From: JBBDMW01 sp040878005
GTDB taxonomy: Bacteria > Chloroflexota > Dehalococcoidia > Lucifugimonadales > Lucifugimonadaceae
Reading direction: 5' to 3'
DNA: 27,412 bases
Assembly (NCBI GenBank): GCA_040878005.1
Contig: JBBDMW010000024.1
Location: 1 to 27,412 of the forward strand
A program made the translations under genes and the position numbers. This document shows positions 16,565 to 24,234 of the stretch, one piece after another; the first letter of the stretch is position 1; each line of letters begins with the position of its first letter. The notes below the pieces were generated by a model. It made no database searches. It was not told the origin of the DNA and saw nothing but the letters and a program-made list of their open reading frames with translations.

Positions 16565-17734
16565 ATGAAAATCACCGATGTACGCGTGCAGCTCCTTGCC
16601 GACCCCATCCCGAAAGAGCGCCAGTGGCGCTCTGACCTGGGCGTAAAGGTCAAGAACGAGGCAGTGCTGGTCTTCATTGACACGGATGAAGGCGTAACCG
16701 GCATCGGTTCATCCGTGGGCGGCGCGGAGGCCATAGCGGCCATCATCGAGTCGCAGTTCAAACCGGCGCTGCTCGGTGAAGATCCCATGTTCTCGGAGCG
16801 CGCCTGGGAGAAGATGTACGACGGCTCACGCTGGAAGCCCAGCCTGGACCGCGGTTACAGCCAGCCCGGCCACGGACGCCGCGGCGAAACCCTCCACGCC
16901 ATCGCCGGCGTGGACATCGCCATCTGGGACCTCAAGGCAAAGGCGCTGGGGCTGCCGGTCTACAAGCTCCTGGGAGCATCACGTGACCGCGTCCGCGCAT
17001 ACGGAAGCGGAGGGTGGGCGCCGGGGGACGAAGCGGGGCCGGAGATGGCCGGTTATGCGGCGAAGGGATTCAGCGCAGTGAAGATGCGCGCGGAGGGTCG
17101 TGACGGCTTCTCCATTGCAAAGTCAATCCACCGTATTTCGAAGGCCAGGGAGGCCATCGGCCCTGACATCGAGCTCATGGTGGACGCCCACGGCTCGCTG
17201 GACGTCTCCACGGCCATCCGCCTGGCGAAGCGCATGGAAGACCTGGATGTGGCGTGGTTTGAAGAACCCATCTCGCCGGACGACCATCGCGGCCTGGCAG
17301 AGGTTCGGCAGGCCACTTCCGTGCCCATTGCCACGGGCGAGCGGGAAACCACCCGCTTTGATTTCGAGGACCTGTTCACCCACCGGGCGGTGGACATCGT
17401 GCAGCCGGACATCGCCATAGCCGGGGGCTTTACAGAAGTCCGCCGCATCGCCGCCATGGCATCGGCCCGCGGCCTGCGGCTGGCGCCGCATGCGTGGGGC
17501 TCGGGGATCCTCTTCGCCGCCAGCATCCATGTGGCGATGGCGGCGCAGAACTGCCACATACTGGAAGTCAGCCAGGGATACATGCCGCTCATGTACGAGA
17601 TGTTCGAGGAGCCGTTCGATGTCAGGGATGGCTACGTGTACCCGCCGGACGGGCCGGGATTGGGCTTCACGCTGAGAAGCGACCTGGCTGACCGCTTTCC
17701 GTGGGTGCCGGGGCCGGATTACGTTTACGAGTAG
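16565..17734 (+). CDS. mandelate racemase/muconate lactonizing-type enolase-superfamily protein (dehydratase-like)
   Basis: Mg-dependent enolase-superfamily enzyme of 389 aa, probably a sugar-acid or hydroxyacid dehydratase or epimerase. The ATG at 16565 has GGAGG (16553-16557) at seven bases; a longer in-frame start at 16442 is not supported. Metal ligands are visible as Asp207 in MVDAHG, Glu233 in WFEEP and Glu259 in ATGERE. The catalytic base strand reads AVKMRAE, so the usual Lys-x-Lys is Lys173-x-Arg175. His309 in APHAWGSG with Asp282 in VQPDIA fits the His-Asp dyad of the mandelate racemase subgroup. The capping N-terminal domain (1-125) contains the flexible loop. The SDR gene follows after 27 bases, likely co-transcribed. 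Confidence 0.9.
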   Translation: MKITDVRVQLLADPIPKERQWRSDLGVKVKNEAVLVFIDTDEGVTGIGSSVGGAEAIAAIIESQFKPALLGEDPMFSERAWEKMYDGSRWKPSLDRGYSQPGHGRRGETLHAIAGVDIAIWDLKAKALGLPVYKLLGASRDRVRAYGSGGWAPGDEAGPEMAGYAAKGFSAVKMRAEGRDGFSIAKSIHRISKAREAIGPDIELMVDAHGSLDVSTAIRLAKRMEDLDVAWFEEPISPDDHRGLAEVRQATSVPIATGERETTRFDFEDLFTHRAVDIVQPDIAIAGGFTEVRRIAAMASARGLRLAPHAWGSGILFAASIHVAMAAQNCHILEVSQGYMPLMYEMFEEPFDVRDGYVYPPDGPGLGFTLRSDLADRFPWVPGPDYVYE

Positions 17735-17761
17735 CGCATAGCAAACACCAGAGGGGATGCC

Positions 17762-18490
17762 ATGAAGCTGGATGGCAGAGTTGCAATCATTACCGGGGCA
17801 GGGCGGGGCATTGGCCGCGCCGCTGCCGTCGCCTTCGCTCGCGAAGGTGCAAACGTCACGCTGACAGCCCGGTCCACAGATGAGCTTGAGACCGCAGCTG
17901 ACGAAGTACGGGAAGCGGGCGGTGAAGCGCTTGTGGTGCAGGCAGACGTGTCCCAGGAGCGGGATGTCACAAACCTGGTCCAGGAGACACTTGGCCGGTT
18001 CGGACAGGTGGACATCCTGATCAACAACGCCGCGGTAAACCTCCCACGCATAGACACTGTCGACATGGAAGCCGCTGCCTGGCGGCAGGTGCTGGATGTG
18101 AACCTGACCGGCTCGTTCCTGTGTGCCCGCGCCGTTCTGCCGCACATGATCGAGCGACAGAGCGGCAAGATACTCAACGTTTCCAGCATTGGCGGCAGGA
18201 GGGGAGGCCGCGGCCGGGGGCCTTACAGGGCCTCGAAGGCAGGTCTGATCAACCTGACCGAAACTCTCGCCGCAGAGGTCATGGAGCACGGCATCACCGT
18301 CAACTGCGTATGCCCTGGGGGTACAGATACCGAGATGATGCGCCAGATCGCGTTGAGTGGACCTGGCAGGCAATTGATGGCGCCGGAAGAAATTGCGAAT
18401 GTGCTCCTCTTCCTCGCTAGCGATGAAAGCTCCGCGATTACCGGCACGTCAATAGACGCCTTCGGCCCCACCAACCCGCTGTTCGCCTGA
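17762..18490 (+). CDS. SDR-family oxidoreductase
   Basis: Classical short-chain dehydrogenase/reductase of 242 aa. Motifs: TGAGRGIG (11-18), Arg37 after beta-2 (suggesting NADP preference, unlike the Asp in the SDR at 6048), NNAA (88-91), Asn114, catalytic Ser142, and YRASK giving Tyr155 and Lys159. A Gly/Arg-rich insertion, GGRRGGRGRG (144-153), precedes the catalytic Tyr. The C-terminus ends in SIDAFGPTNPLFA instead of the more common VDGG. Start is ATG at 17762 with GAGGGG a few bases upstream. It follows the enolase-superfamily gene by 27 bases and is probably its pathway partner; it is convergent with the dehydrogenase gene at 18516 with 25 bases between. Confidence 0.93.
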   Translation: MKLDGRVAIITGAGRGIGRAAAVAFAREGANVTLTARSTDELETAADEVREAGGEALVVQADVSQERDVTNLVQETLGRFGQVDILINNAAVNLPRIDTVDMEAAAWRQVLDVNLTGSFLCARAVLPHMIERQSGKILNVSSIGGRRGGRGRGPYRASKAGLINLTETLAAEVMEHGITVNCVCPGGTDTEMMRQIALSGPGRQLMAPEEIANVLLFLASDESSAITGTSIDAFGPTNPLFA

Positions 18491-18515
18491 TCCAGCGTGC
18501 CGGTCGGCACGGCTC

Positions 18516-19502
18516 CTAGACGCTGGCCAACTCGCGGTTGTTGACGCCCGTGGGCAGTGGCTCACCCCGAAGCCCGGCAAGGATGTTGTCCACGGTCATC
18601 TCCGCCATCCGCCTGCGTGCAGCGGTGCTGGCGCTTGCGATGTGCGGAACTATCGTCACGTTGTCCAGCGTCAGCAGCGGATCATCCATCTTGATCGGCT
18701 CCGGGTCTGTCACGTCAAGCGCTGCGTGGGCAATCTCACCGTCCGACAGCGCGTGGTACAACGCCTCCTGGTCCACTATCGGCCCCCTGGCCGTGTTAAT
18801 CAGCACAGCGGTCGACTTCATTCGCCGGAACTGTGCCTCGCCCAGCATGTGGTGTGTGGCGTCAGTGAGTGGCGCATGCACTGTCACGAAATCCGATCGC
18901 TCCAGCAGGTCGTCAAGCGACCGCGCCTCCTCGGCATCCGCGCATCCTTCTGATGGACTGCCGCCGTGGTAGAGCACCTTCATGTCGAAGCCGCTCGCCC
19001 TCTTCGCCATCTCGCGTCCTATGCGTCCAAGTCCAATGATCCCCAGCGTCGCGCCATGAATGTCCTGCCCCATGAACCCCATAGGCTCCCAGGTCTGCCA
19101 GCGGCCCTCGTGCACATACCGATTGCCTTCAACAATTCGCCGGGCGCCGGCCATGAGGAGTGCGAATGCGAAGTCCGCCGTGGTGCCTGACAGCACATCC
19201 GGAGTGTTGCCAACGGCAATGCCACGCTCCGTTGCCGCCGCAACATCTATGTTGTCGAACCCCACAGCCATCTGACCCACCACCTTGAGTGTGGGCGCTG
19301 CGTCCATCAGCCCTGCGTCCACCCGGTCGGTGACCAGTGTGAACAGCCCGGCGCAACCCCTGGCACGCCTGCACAGTTCTTCATAGCTCGGCGGCAGCGG
19401 CTCCGGCCACACGTCCACCTCCGCCTCTTCAGATAGGCGGGCGATGACGTCTTGGAAGACCGTCCGGCTGACGAACACCCTGGGCTTCTGGCTGTTGCTC
19501 AT
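18516..19502 (-). CDS. D-2-hydroxyacid dehydrogenase (glyoxylate/hydroxypyruvate reductase-like)
   Basis: Dehydrogenase of 328 aa. Rossmann motif GLGRIG (157-162); the position after the following strand is not Asp (LYHGG), so NADP use is possible. Catalytic residues Arg239 in NTARGP, Glu268 in DPEP and His287 in VPHIASA are intact, and QMAVGFDNID (77-86) is the usual substrate-binding loop. The ARGP and PHIASA motifs match glyoxylate/hydroxypyruvate reductase and other GRHPR-like enzymes, so reduction of a small 2-oxoacid is likely. Start is ATG at 19502; only a weak GTGAGA lies upstream. It is divergent from the RraA-like gene and convergent with the SDR gene, repeating the architecture at 6048-7851. 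Confidence 0.93.
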   Translation of the reverse strand: MSNSQKPRVFVSRTVFQDVIARLSEEAEVDVWPEPLPPSYEELCRRARGCAGLFTLVTDRVDAGLMDAAPTLKVVGQMAVGFDNIDVAAATERGIAVGNTPDVLSGTTADFAFALLMAGARRIVEGNRYVHEGRWQTWEPMGFMGQDIHGATLGIIGLGRIGREMAKRASGFDMKVLYHGGSPSEGCADAEEARSLDDLLERSDFVTVHAPLTDATHHMLGEAQFRRMKSTAVLINTARGPIVDQEALYHALSDGEIAHAALDVTDPEPIKMDDPLLTLDNVTIVPHIASASTAARRRMAEMTVDNILAGLRGEPLPTGVNNRELASV

Positions 19503-19815
19503 ACGCAGTTCTCACTTAATCCTGGATCTGTGAACGTGGCTCCGTTCAGGGTAGGGCCTAGATGCAATAGTCGTGTATCGGGAATGTCACAGGCGCATTG
19601 GCCGTGAATATGCTTGGAATACTGTCGCCACGCTCACGCCAACTTGAACGGGCCATCCTCCTTTGTAAGCCATGCCAAATAACCATGCAGTAACGGCCCG
19701 GAACGGCATCTGTGTCCGGGCTGGCCGTGGGTTTTCACCCGCATCGCGCCAAAAGAGGCGTGGATGCCGGTAGAATCCCCCGCAGTAACTGACGGCAGCC
19801 AAGGAGGACGAGTAC
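19503..19815. promoter_or_regulatory. divergent intergenic region with inverted repeat
   Basis: No gene. Lies between the 2-hydroxyacid dehydrogenase (minus) and the RraA-like gene (plus). A perfect repeat, GCCCGGA (19696-19702) and TCCGGGC (19715-19721), is 12 bases apart. A TAGAAT at 19771-19776 could be a -10 element but has no convincing -35. AAGGAGG at 19801-19807 is the ribosome site of the RraA-like gene. Confidence 0.45.
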
Positions 19816-20631
19816 GTGCGACTGACGAACCCGGACATAGTCCGAAGCATCACCAGCCAGTGGGAGGGTGATAGGGACGAGAACGGCCGCCCGCTGGTCC
19901 CAAAGGACATCCTTAAGCGGATGGAACTCGTGACCACTGAAGAGGCGTGGGGCGTTCTCCGCAGGAACGACTACTTCCATAACTTCTGCGGGAACTTCAT
20001 AAACCTCCACCCGGACCGCGTCCTTGTCGGCCGCGCCGTCACATGCCGCTGGGTTCCGCGCCGCCCGGATGTCCACGAGGCTATCGACAAACAGGGCGAA
20101 CAGGACGGGCGCGTCGGTTTCCAGAACTCCTGGGTGATAGATGAGCTTGTCGAGGATGACGTCCTCGTGGTGGACATGTTCGGAAAGGTCCGTGACGGCA
20201 CTTTCGCCGGCGACAACCTCGCTACTGCCATAAAGGTGAACACCAGGCGCGGCATGGTCATCGATGGCGGCATCCGTGACACGCAGCGCATCGTGGAGAT
20301 GCCGGATTTCAACGCTTTCATCGGCGGCATGGACCCGTCCGCCATCGCAGATGTCAGCATGCCGGAGATCAACGGAGTCACCCGCATCCGGGAGGCCACC
20401 TGCGTCCCCGGTGACGTTGTGCTGGGCACCTTGACCGGCGTCATCTTCATCCCGGCGCACCTCGCTGAGGCCGTCGTAATCCGGTCAGAGGAAGTGCGAA
20501 TGCGTGACGAGTTCGGCCAGCAGCGCATCGCTGAGGGTGTCTACACACCCGGCGAGGTGGACAGGCAGTACTCTCCGGAAATGGAAGAGGACTTCGCCCG
20601 GTGGGCTGAGAACCGAAGGAAACAGGGCTGA
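19816..20631 (+). CDS. RraA-like family protein
   Basis: Cytoplasmic protein of 271 aa with the RraA/demethylmenaquinone-methyltransferase-like fold, a family that includes 4-hydroxy-4-methyl-2-oxoglutarate/4-carboxy-4-hydroxy-2-oxoadipate aldolases and oxaloacetate decarboxylase-type enzymes. The active-site region is seen as FAGDNLATA (130-138) and IDGGIRDT (149-156) with Arg154 and Asp155, the residues that hold substrate and Mg in this fold. It is longer than canonical RraA (about 160 aa), with an N-terminal extension and a C-terminal helical tail (about 225-271), as in the sugar-acid-associated branch. GTG at 19816 has AAGGAGG eight bases upstream. It is followed after 64 bases by an enolase-superfamily gene and is likely co-transcribed. 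Confidence 0.88.
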   Translation: MRLTNPDIVRSITSQWEGDRDENGRPLVPKDILKRMELVTTEEAWGVLRRNDYFHNFCGNFINLHPDRVLVGRAVTCRWVPRRPDVHEAIDKQGEQDGRVGFQNSWVIDELVEDDVLVVDMFGKVRDGTFAGDNLATAIKVNTRRGMVIDGGIRDTQRIVEMPDFNAFIGGMDPSAIADVSMPEINGVTRIREATCVPGDVVLGTLTGVIFIPAHLAEAVVIRSEEVRMRDEFGQQRIAEGVYTPGEVDRQYSPEMEEDFARWAENRRKQG

Positions 20632-20695
20632 GCCGGTAACGCACCCGGCGGCCACCTTATTTACTGAGTAGAAAAGACAACCTGAGGAGAACGTT

Positions 20696-22000
20696 TTGAC
20701 GAGTGCAGAAAAGGGACAGGCTTCCACCAGCCTGGAGAATGTGAGGACTGCTTCCAGTCCTTCGGATCTCAAAATCACTGACATGCGGATTGCAGTGGTT
20801 GGACATGCCAACTGGCGCTGGCCCATCATCCAGATCTACACCAACCAGGGCATCACCGGCCTGGGCGAAGTAAGAGACGGCGCAAGCGCACGCTACGCCC
20901 TGGCCCTGAAGAGCCGGCTGATGGGGGAGAACCCCTGTGATGTCGACCGCCTGTTCCGCAAGATCAAGCAGTTCGGCGGTCACGGCCGCTTCGGCGGCGG
21001 CGTCTGTGGCGTGGAGATGGCGCTGATGGACCTCGCCGGCAAGGCGTACAACGTCCCCGCTTTCATGATCGCCGGGGGCAAGTTCCGGGACAAGATACGT
21101 GTGTATGCTGACACCCCGGCCCGCAAAGATCCCAAGGAGATGGGCCACGCGCTGAAGGGCCGCATGGATCGTGGCTTCACGTTCCTCAAGATGGACATCG
21201 GGTCATGGATTGCGGCTGACGTTGAAGGAGGGATCAGCTATCCCGATGGCATGTTGGAGACCAACCAGGTCATGCACCCGTTCACAGGCATCCAGGTCAC
21301 CGACAAGGGCATCGAGGCCATGTGCGACTACGTCGCCCAGGTGCGCGAGATCGTCGGCTACAAGGTTCCCATCGCCGCGGACCACTTTGGCCACATCGGC
21401 GTGGAGAACTGCATCAAGATAGCCCGCGCCCTGGACCAGTTCAGCCTGGCATGGTACGAGGACATGATTCCCTGGCAGTTCACTGACCAGTGGCTGCGCC
21501 TCAAGAACTCCTGCGCCACTCCTGTCTGCACAGGCGAGGACATCTATCTCAAGGAAGGCTTCTACGACCTCTTTGACGCCCGGGCGATCTCCATTGCCCA
21601 CCCGGACCTGGCCACATCAGGCGGCATCCTTGAGACCAAGAAGATTGGCGACATGGCACAGGAGAAGGGCATTGCCATGGCGTTGCACCAGGCTGGCTCG
21701 CCGGTCGTTGCCATGGCCAATGTTCACTGTGCGGCCGCCACCGAGAACTTCACGGGCCTTGAGATGCACTCCGTGGACCTGCCGTGGTGGGATGACCTGG
21801 TGGATGGCCTCCCGAAGCCCATCATCCAGGACGGGTACGTCCAGGTTCCTGACGGCCCCGGCCTGGGGATCACGCTGAACGAGGAGGCGTGCAGGGAGCA
21901 TATGGCTACTGCAGGCACGTACGGCGTGTACCCGCCCGGTGTGTTTGAACCCACCGACGAATGGGACACGTTGGACTCCAGCGACCGTATCTGGAGCTAA
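20696..22000 (+). CDS. mandelate racemase/muconate lactonizing-type enolase-superfamily protein
   Basis: Second enolase-superfamily protein, 434 aa. Start is TTG at 20696 with TGAGGAGA just upstream. A non-conserved N-terminal extension (about 1-24) precedes the capping domain. Active-site candidates: Lys165 with Asp167 in FLKMDIG, Asp229-His230 in AADHFGH, Glu255 in AWYEDM, Glu281 in TGEDIY, Asp304 in AHPDLA and His331 in ALHQAGSP. The KxD and DHxGH pattern differs from the KxR protein at 16565, so the two probably act on different substrates. The HQAGSP loop resembles the sugar-acid dehydratase (galactonate/gluconate-like) branch. It shares an operon with the RraA-like gene and is ended by a terminator at 22037-22088. 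Confidence 0.9.
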   Translation: MTSAEKGQASTSLENVRTASSPSDLKITDMRIAVVGHANWRWPIIQIYTNQGITGLGEVRDGASARYALALKSRLMGENPCDVDRLFRKIKQFGGHGRFGGGVCGVEMALMDLAGKAYNVPAFMIAGGKFRDKIRVYADTPARKDPKEMGHALKGRMDRGFTFLKMDIGSWIAADVEGGISYPDGMLETNQVMHPFTGIQVTDKGIEAMCDYVAQVREIVGYKVPIAADHFGHIGVENCIKIARALDQFSLAWYEDMIPWQFTDQWLRLKNSCATPVCTGEDIYLKEGFYDLFDARAISIAHPDLATSGGILETKKIGDMAQEKGIAMALHQAGSPVVAMANVHCAAATENFTGLEMHSVDLPWWDDLVDGLPKPIIQDGYVQVPDGPGLGITLNEEACREHMATAGTYGVYPPGVFEPTDEWDTLDSSDRIWS

Positions 22001-22036
22001 GTCTCCCTGGACCTTTGTCCGGTTACGTTCCAATGT

Positions 22037-22088
22037 GCCCGGCCAGCTTCAGCCAATCACGGCTGAGGCAGGCCGGGCCTCTTTGTTT
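22037..22088 (+). terminator. intrinsic (Rho-independent) terminator
   Basis: Two-tier hairpin: GCCCGGCC (22037-22044) pairs with GGCCGGGC (22071-22078), and TCAGCC (22049-22054) pairs with GGCTGA (22061-22066). A T-rich tail, CTCTTTGTTT, follows at 22079-22088. It lies 37 bases after the stop of the enolase-superfamily gene and ends the RraA/enolase unit. Confidence 0.85.
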
Positions 22089-22353
22089 AATCCCTGCGTG
22101 GCGCCCTCTACCCCCATCACGTTTCAATCACGCGCCCGTTGTAGTCGCAGGGTATTACTTCCGCTAACACGGACGGACGCTGCGGAATAGTCCTCCAGAG
22201 CGCATGATGCTACCGCGCTGGACGGTGCGGCTCAGTTCACATTGCTCAACTATTGAGCAACGGCGGTTCTTGAATCGGGGGCCGCGTCGTAGCGCGTCCA
22301 TGGTCTGTCGCGGATGATTGGGCGCTTCAATCTGGTGGGTGGGTTGGGATGTG
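22089..22353. promoter_or_regulatory. intergenic region with perfect 8-bp palindrome
   Basis: Between the terminator and the surface protein gene I see no gene. The notable element is TTGCTCAA (22242-22249) and TTGAGCAA (22253-22260), exact reverse complements with a three-base centre CTA. It may be an operator for the downstream gene or a short hairpin. No convincing promoter boxes were found. Confidence 0.4.
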
Positions 22354-23598
22354 ATGGAGCGGATGAGCCGGATTTTCGTTTGGCGTCGACTGGCGCTCAT
22401 TGCCCTTGTAGGGATGATCACCCTTGTGCTCAGCGGCCTGCCTATGGCATGGTCCACGCCCGTGTTCGCAGACGACGATGATGATCGGCCGGGCCGCGGT
22501 CCGGCACATGACCGTGATGATGACGATGACCGTGACGACGACGATGATCGTGATGACGACGATGATCGTGATGACGACGATGACCGTGGCGACGACGATG
22601 ACCGTGGCGACGACGATGACCGTGACGACGACGACCGCAGGAGAGGCCCGCCATCATCTTCAGACGCGGCCACAGCCACCTCTGTTCCGCCAACCGAGAC
22701 AACGGTTCCGCCTACCGCCACTCCGGTTCCGCCCACGGCGACGCCAGTGCCGCCTACTGCCACACCCGTACCCCCGACGCCTACGTCGGTTCCTCCCACT
22801 GCGACATCCGTTCCTCCCACGGCCACACTCGTACCACCAACATCGACACCGGAACCGGATCCGACAGATACGCCTGAGCCTACGGCCACAAACACGCCGG
22901 AACCTACCAGCACGCCGACGCCCGAACCTACCGCCACGCCCACCTCTGAACCCACCGCTACCGCCACTGCGGCTCCCACCAGCACATCGACGCCTGAGCC
23001 TACGGCCACACCTGAACCCACCGCGACAAATGTCCCCCCCGCGGCCACGGCTACACCCACACCCACTCCGATGCCCACGGTGACGCCTGTGCCGCCTACG
23101 CCAACACCGTCGCCAACGCGGACGCCGCGCCCCACGTCTACACTTGCGCCTACGGTTGGCGGGCAGGGAGGCTCAAGCGCGGGAGATGGTCCTGGCGGCC
23201 AGTCGTTGCCAACGCCCAGCCCCACATCTTCCCTGGACCCATCGCCCACGCCCACAGCCTACGCAACAGCTGTACCTGGTCTGGATCGGAGGGACTGGCC
23301 GCCCATGGAGTTGCCACCCACGAATGGTGTGCCCGGGCCAGGCTCATCCCCAACGCCACGCCCGAGGACTGAGCCAACCTCGACCGCAGCACCGGTGACA
23401 CCCGGAGCCACCCGTACCCCCACCCCGGTCATTGAGTGGCCTGAATGGTCTCCTCCCACCCCTACGCCGGAGGCTGGCGAAGTCGGCGGGATGTCACTGT
23501 CGTCGCTCCCCTGGTATTTCTGGGTGGCGATGGCGGCCCTTGCGGCGGCCGGGGTTCGCGGCATCATGGGCCTGGTCGGGTTCATCGCAGACCGCTAA
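22354..23598 (+). CDS. surface protein: Asp/Arg repeat, Pro/Thr stalk, C-terminal membrane anchor
   Basis: Function unknown. The 414-aa product (ATG 22354; a TTG at 22318 is the alternative) starts with a signal peptide ending in PVFA (cleavage near 39/40). Next is an Asp/Arg block (40-98) with repeating R-D-D-D-D-D hexads, then a Pro/Thr stalk (about 105-290) built of PPTATPV-type repeats, a Gly/Pro/Ser-rich segment, and a C-terminal transmembrane helix (about 386-410) before a short positive end. It should be exported and held in the membrane, with an acidic head that could bind Ca or other cations. The stalk may be glycosylated; this is inferred from composition. Such stalks are frequent in Chloroflexota extracellular proteins. 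Confidence 0.85.
   Translation: MERMSRIFVWRRLALIALVGMITLVLSGLPMAWSTPVFADDDDDRPGRGPAHDRDDDDDRDDDDDRDDDDDRDDDDDRGDDDDRGDDDDRDDDDRRRGPPSSSDAATATSVPPTETTVPPTATPVPPTATPVPPTATPVPPTPTSVPPTATSVPPTATLVPPTSTPEPDPTDTPEPTATNTPEPTSTPTPEPTATPTSEPTATATAAPTSTSTPEPTATPEPTATNVPPAATATPTPTPMPTVTPVPPTPTPSPTRTPRPTSTLAPTVGGQGGSSAGDGPGGQSLPTPSPTSSLDPSPTPTAYATAVPGLDRRDWPPMELPPTNGVPGPGSSPTPRPRTEPTSTAAPVTPGATRTPTPVIEWPEWSPPTPTPEAGEVGGMSLSSLPWYFWVAMAALAAAGVRGIMGLVGFIADR
22513..22635 (+). repeat. 18-bp tandem repeat coding for Asp/Arg hexads
   Basis: Six units of 18 bp, each starting CGTGA or CGTGG and reading R-(D/G)-D-D-D-D, lie end to end from 22513 to 22620, with a 15-bp partial unit to 22635. Synonymous GAT/GAC changes differ between units, so this is an old expansion rather than a recent one. 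It is an in-frame coding repeat and not a CRISPR array. Confidence 0.85.
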
Positions 23599-23746
23599 GC
23601 CATGTGACTGTCGGCAGGTCACAACCAGCAAGAGAAGGACTCAAAGGATTAGCCTCGCGTCCTCATTTCAGGCAATCGCCAATTCCCCGCACGCGGTGAT
23701 TGCAGACCGGCTCTTTGGAGCGAACCTTTCACCTAAGGAGGGCACC

Positions 23747-24055
23747 ATGCCAACTTTCGTGATGATGACCCGGCTATCTCCCGAGTCCGTGGAGAAGCCG
23801 CAAAAAGTTGAAGAGTTGAACCGGCAGGTGGAAGACAGCATCAGGGAACAGTGCCCGGAGGTCAGATGGATCAGCAACCTGGCCGTACTGGGACCGCATG
23901 ATTACCTGGACATCTTTGAGGCGCCTGATACTGACACCGCCGCCAAGGTTTCTCTGCTCGTGCGCTCCCTGGGCCACGCCAGTTCAGAGGTATGGGTCGC
24001 CACGCCCTGGAGCCGATTTGTGGGCCTTGCCAGGGAACTGGGCGACGGCCAATAG
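23747..24055 (+). CDS. GYD domain-containing protein
   Basis: Small cytoplasmic protein of 102 aa. The ATG at 23747 is set by AAGGAGG (23735-23741) five bases upstream; a longer frame from 23432 overlaps the surface protein gene and is not supported. The sequence fits the GYD family (ferredoxin-like alpha/beta fold): N-terminal TFVMMTRLSPE, central VRWISNLAVLGPHDYLDIFEAPD, and a helix TAAKVSLLVRSLG followed by VWVATPW. Here the name-giving Gly-Tyr-Asp reads GPHDY. Function of the family is unknown. It lies 148 bases downstream of the surface protein gene on the same strand. Confidence 0.82.
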   Translation: MPTFVMMTRLSPESVEKPQKVEELNRQVEDSIREQCPEVRWISNLAVLGPHDYLDIFEAPDTDTAAKVSLLVRSLGHASSEVWVATPWSRFVGLARELGDGQ

Positions 24056-24127
24056 CCGGTTTGGCACGGGGTGCGGGCGAGTCACATCGGCGGGAGAAAC
24101 CGGGGACTCTCTGCGACTGTATCCGGA

Positions 24128-24155
24128 GGGCGCTGCGTCACGAGTCACAGCGCCC
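24128..24155. promoter_or_regulatory. perfect 8-bp inverted repeat before DUF2267 gene
   Basis: GGGCGCTG (24128-24135) and CAGCGCCC (24148-24155) are exact reverse complements with a 12-base loop. There is no T-run after it, so it is not a standard intrinsic terminator. It lies between the GYD and DUF2267 genes. Confidence 0.4.
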
Positions 24156-24234
24156 GTCCGCGGTACAGGCGCGATCAACAGAATTTGAAGACTTTTGATC
24201 CTGGTCACGACCGGTTGAACTTGGAGGTGTCGTG

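Noticed and set aside
17123..18373. Minus-strand frame of 416 codons
   Set aside because: Shadow of the enolase-superfamily and SDR genes; no family features.
19735..20460. Minus-strand frame of 241 codons
   Set aside because: Antisense to the RraA-like gene, which has clear motifs and a strong ribosome site.
22513..22635. CRISPR-like regular repeats
   Set aside because: Units are contiguous with no spacers and are in-frame coding repeats.
22164..23255. Long minus-strand open frame of Gly/Val repeats
   Set aside because: It is the reverse complement of the Pro/Thr stalk gene; low-complexity, no start signal, and the plus frame has a signal peptide and membrane anchor.
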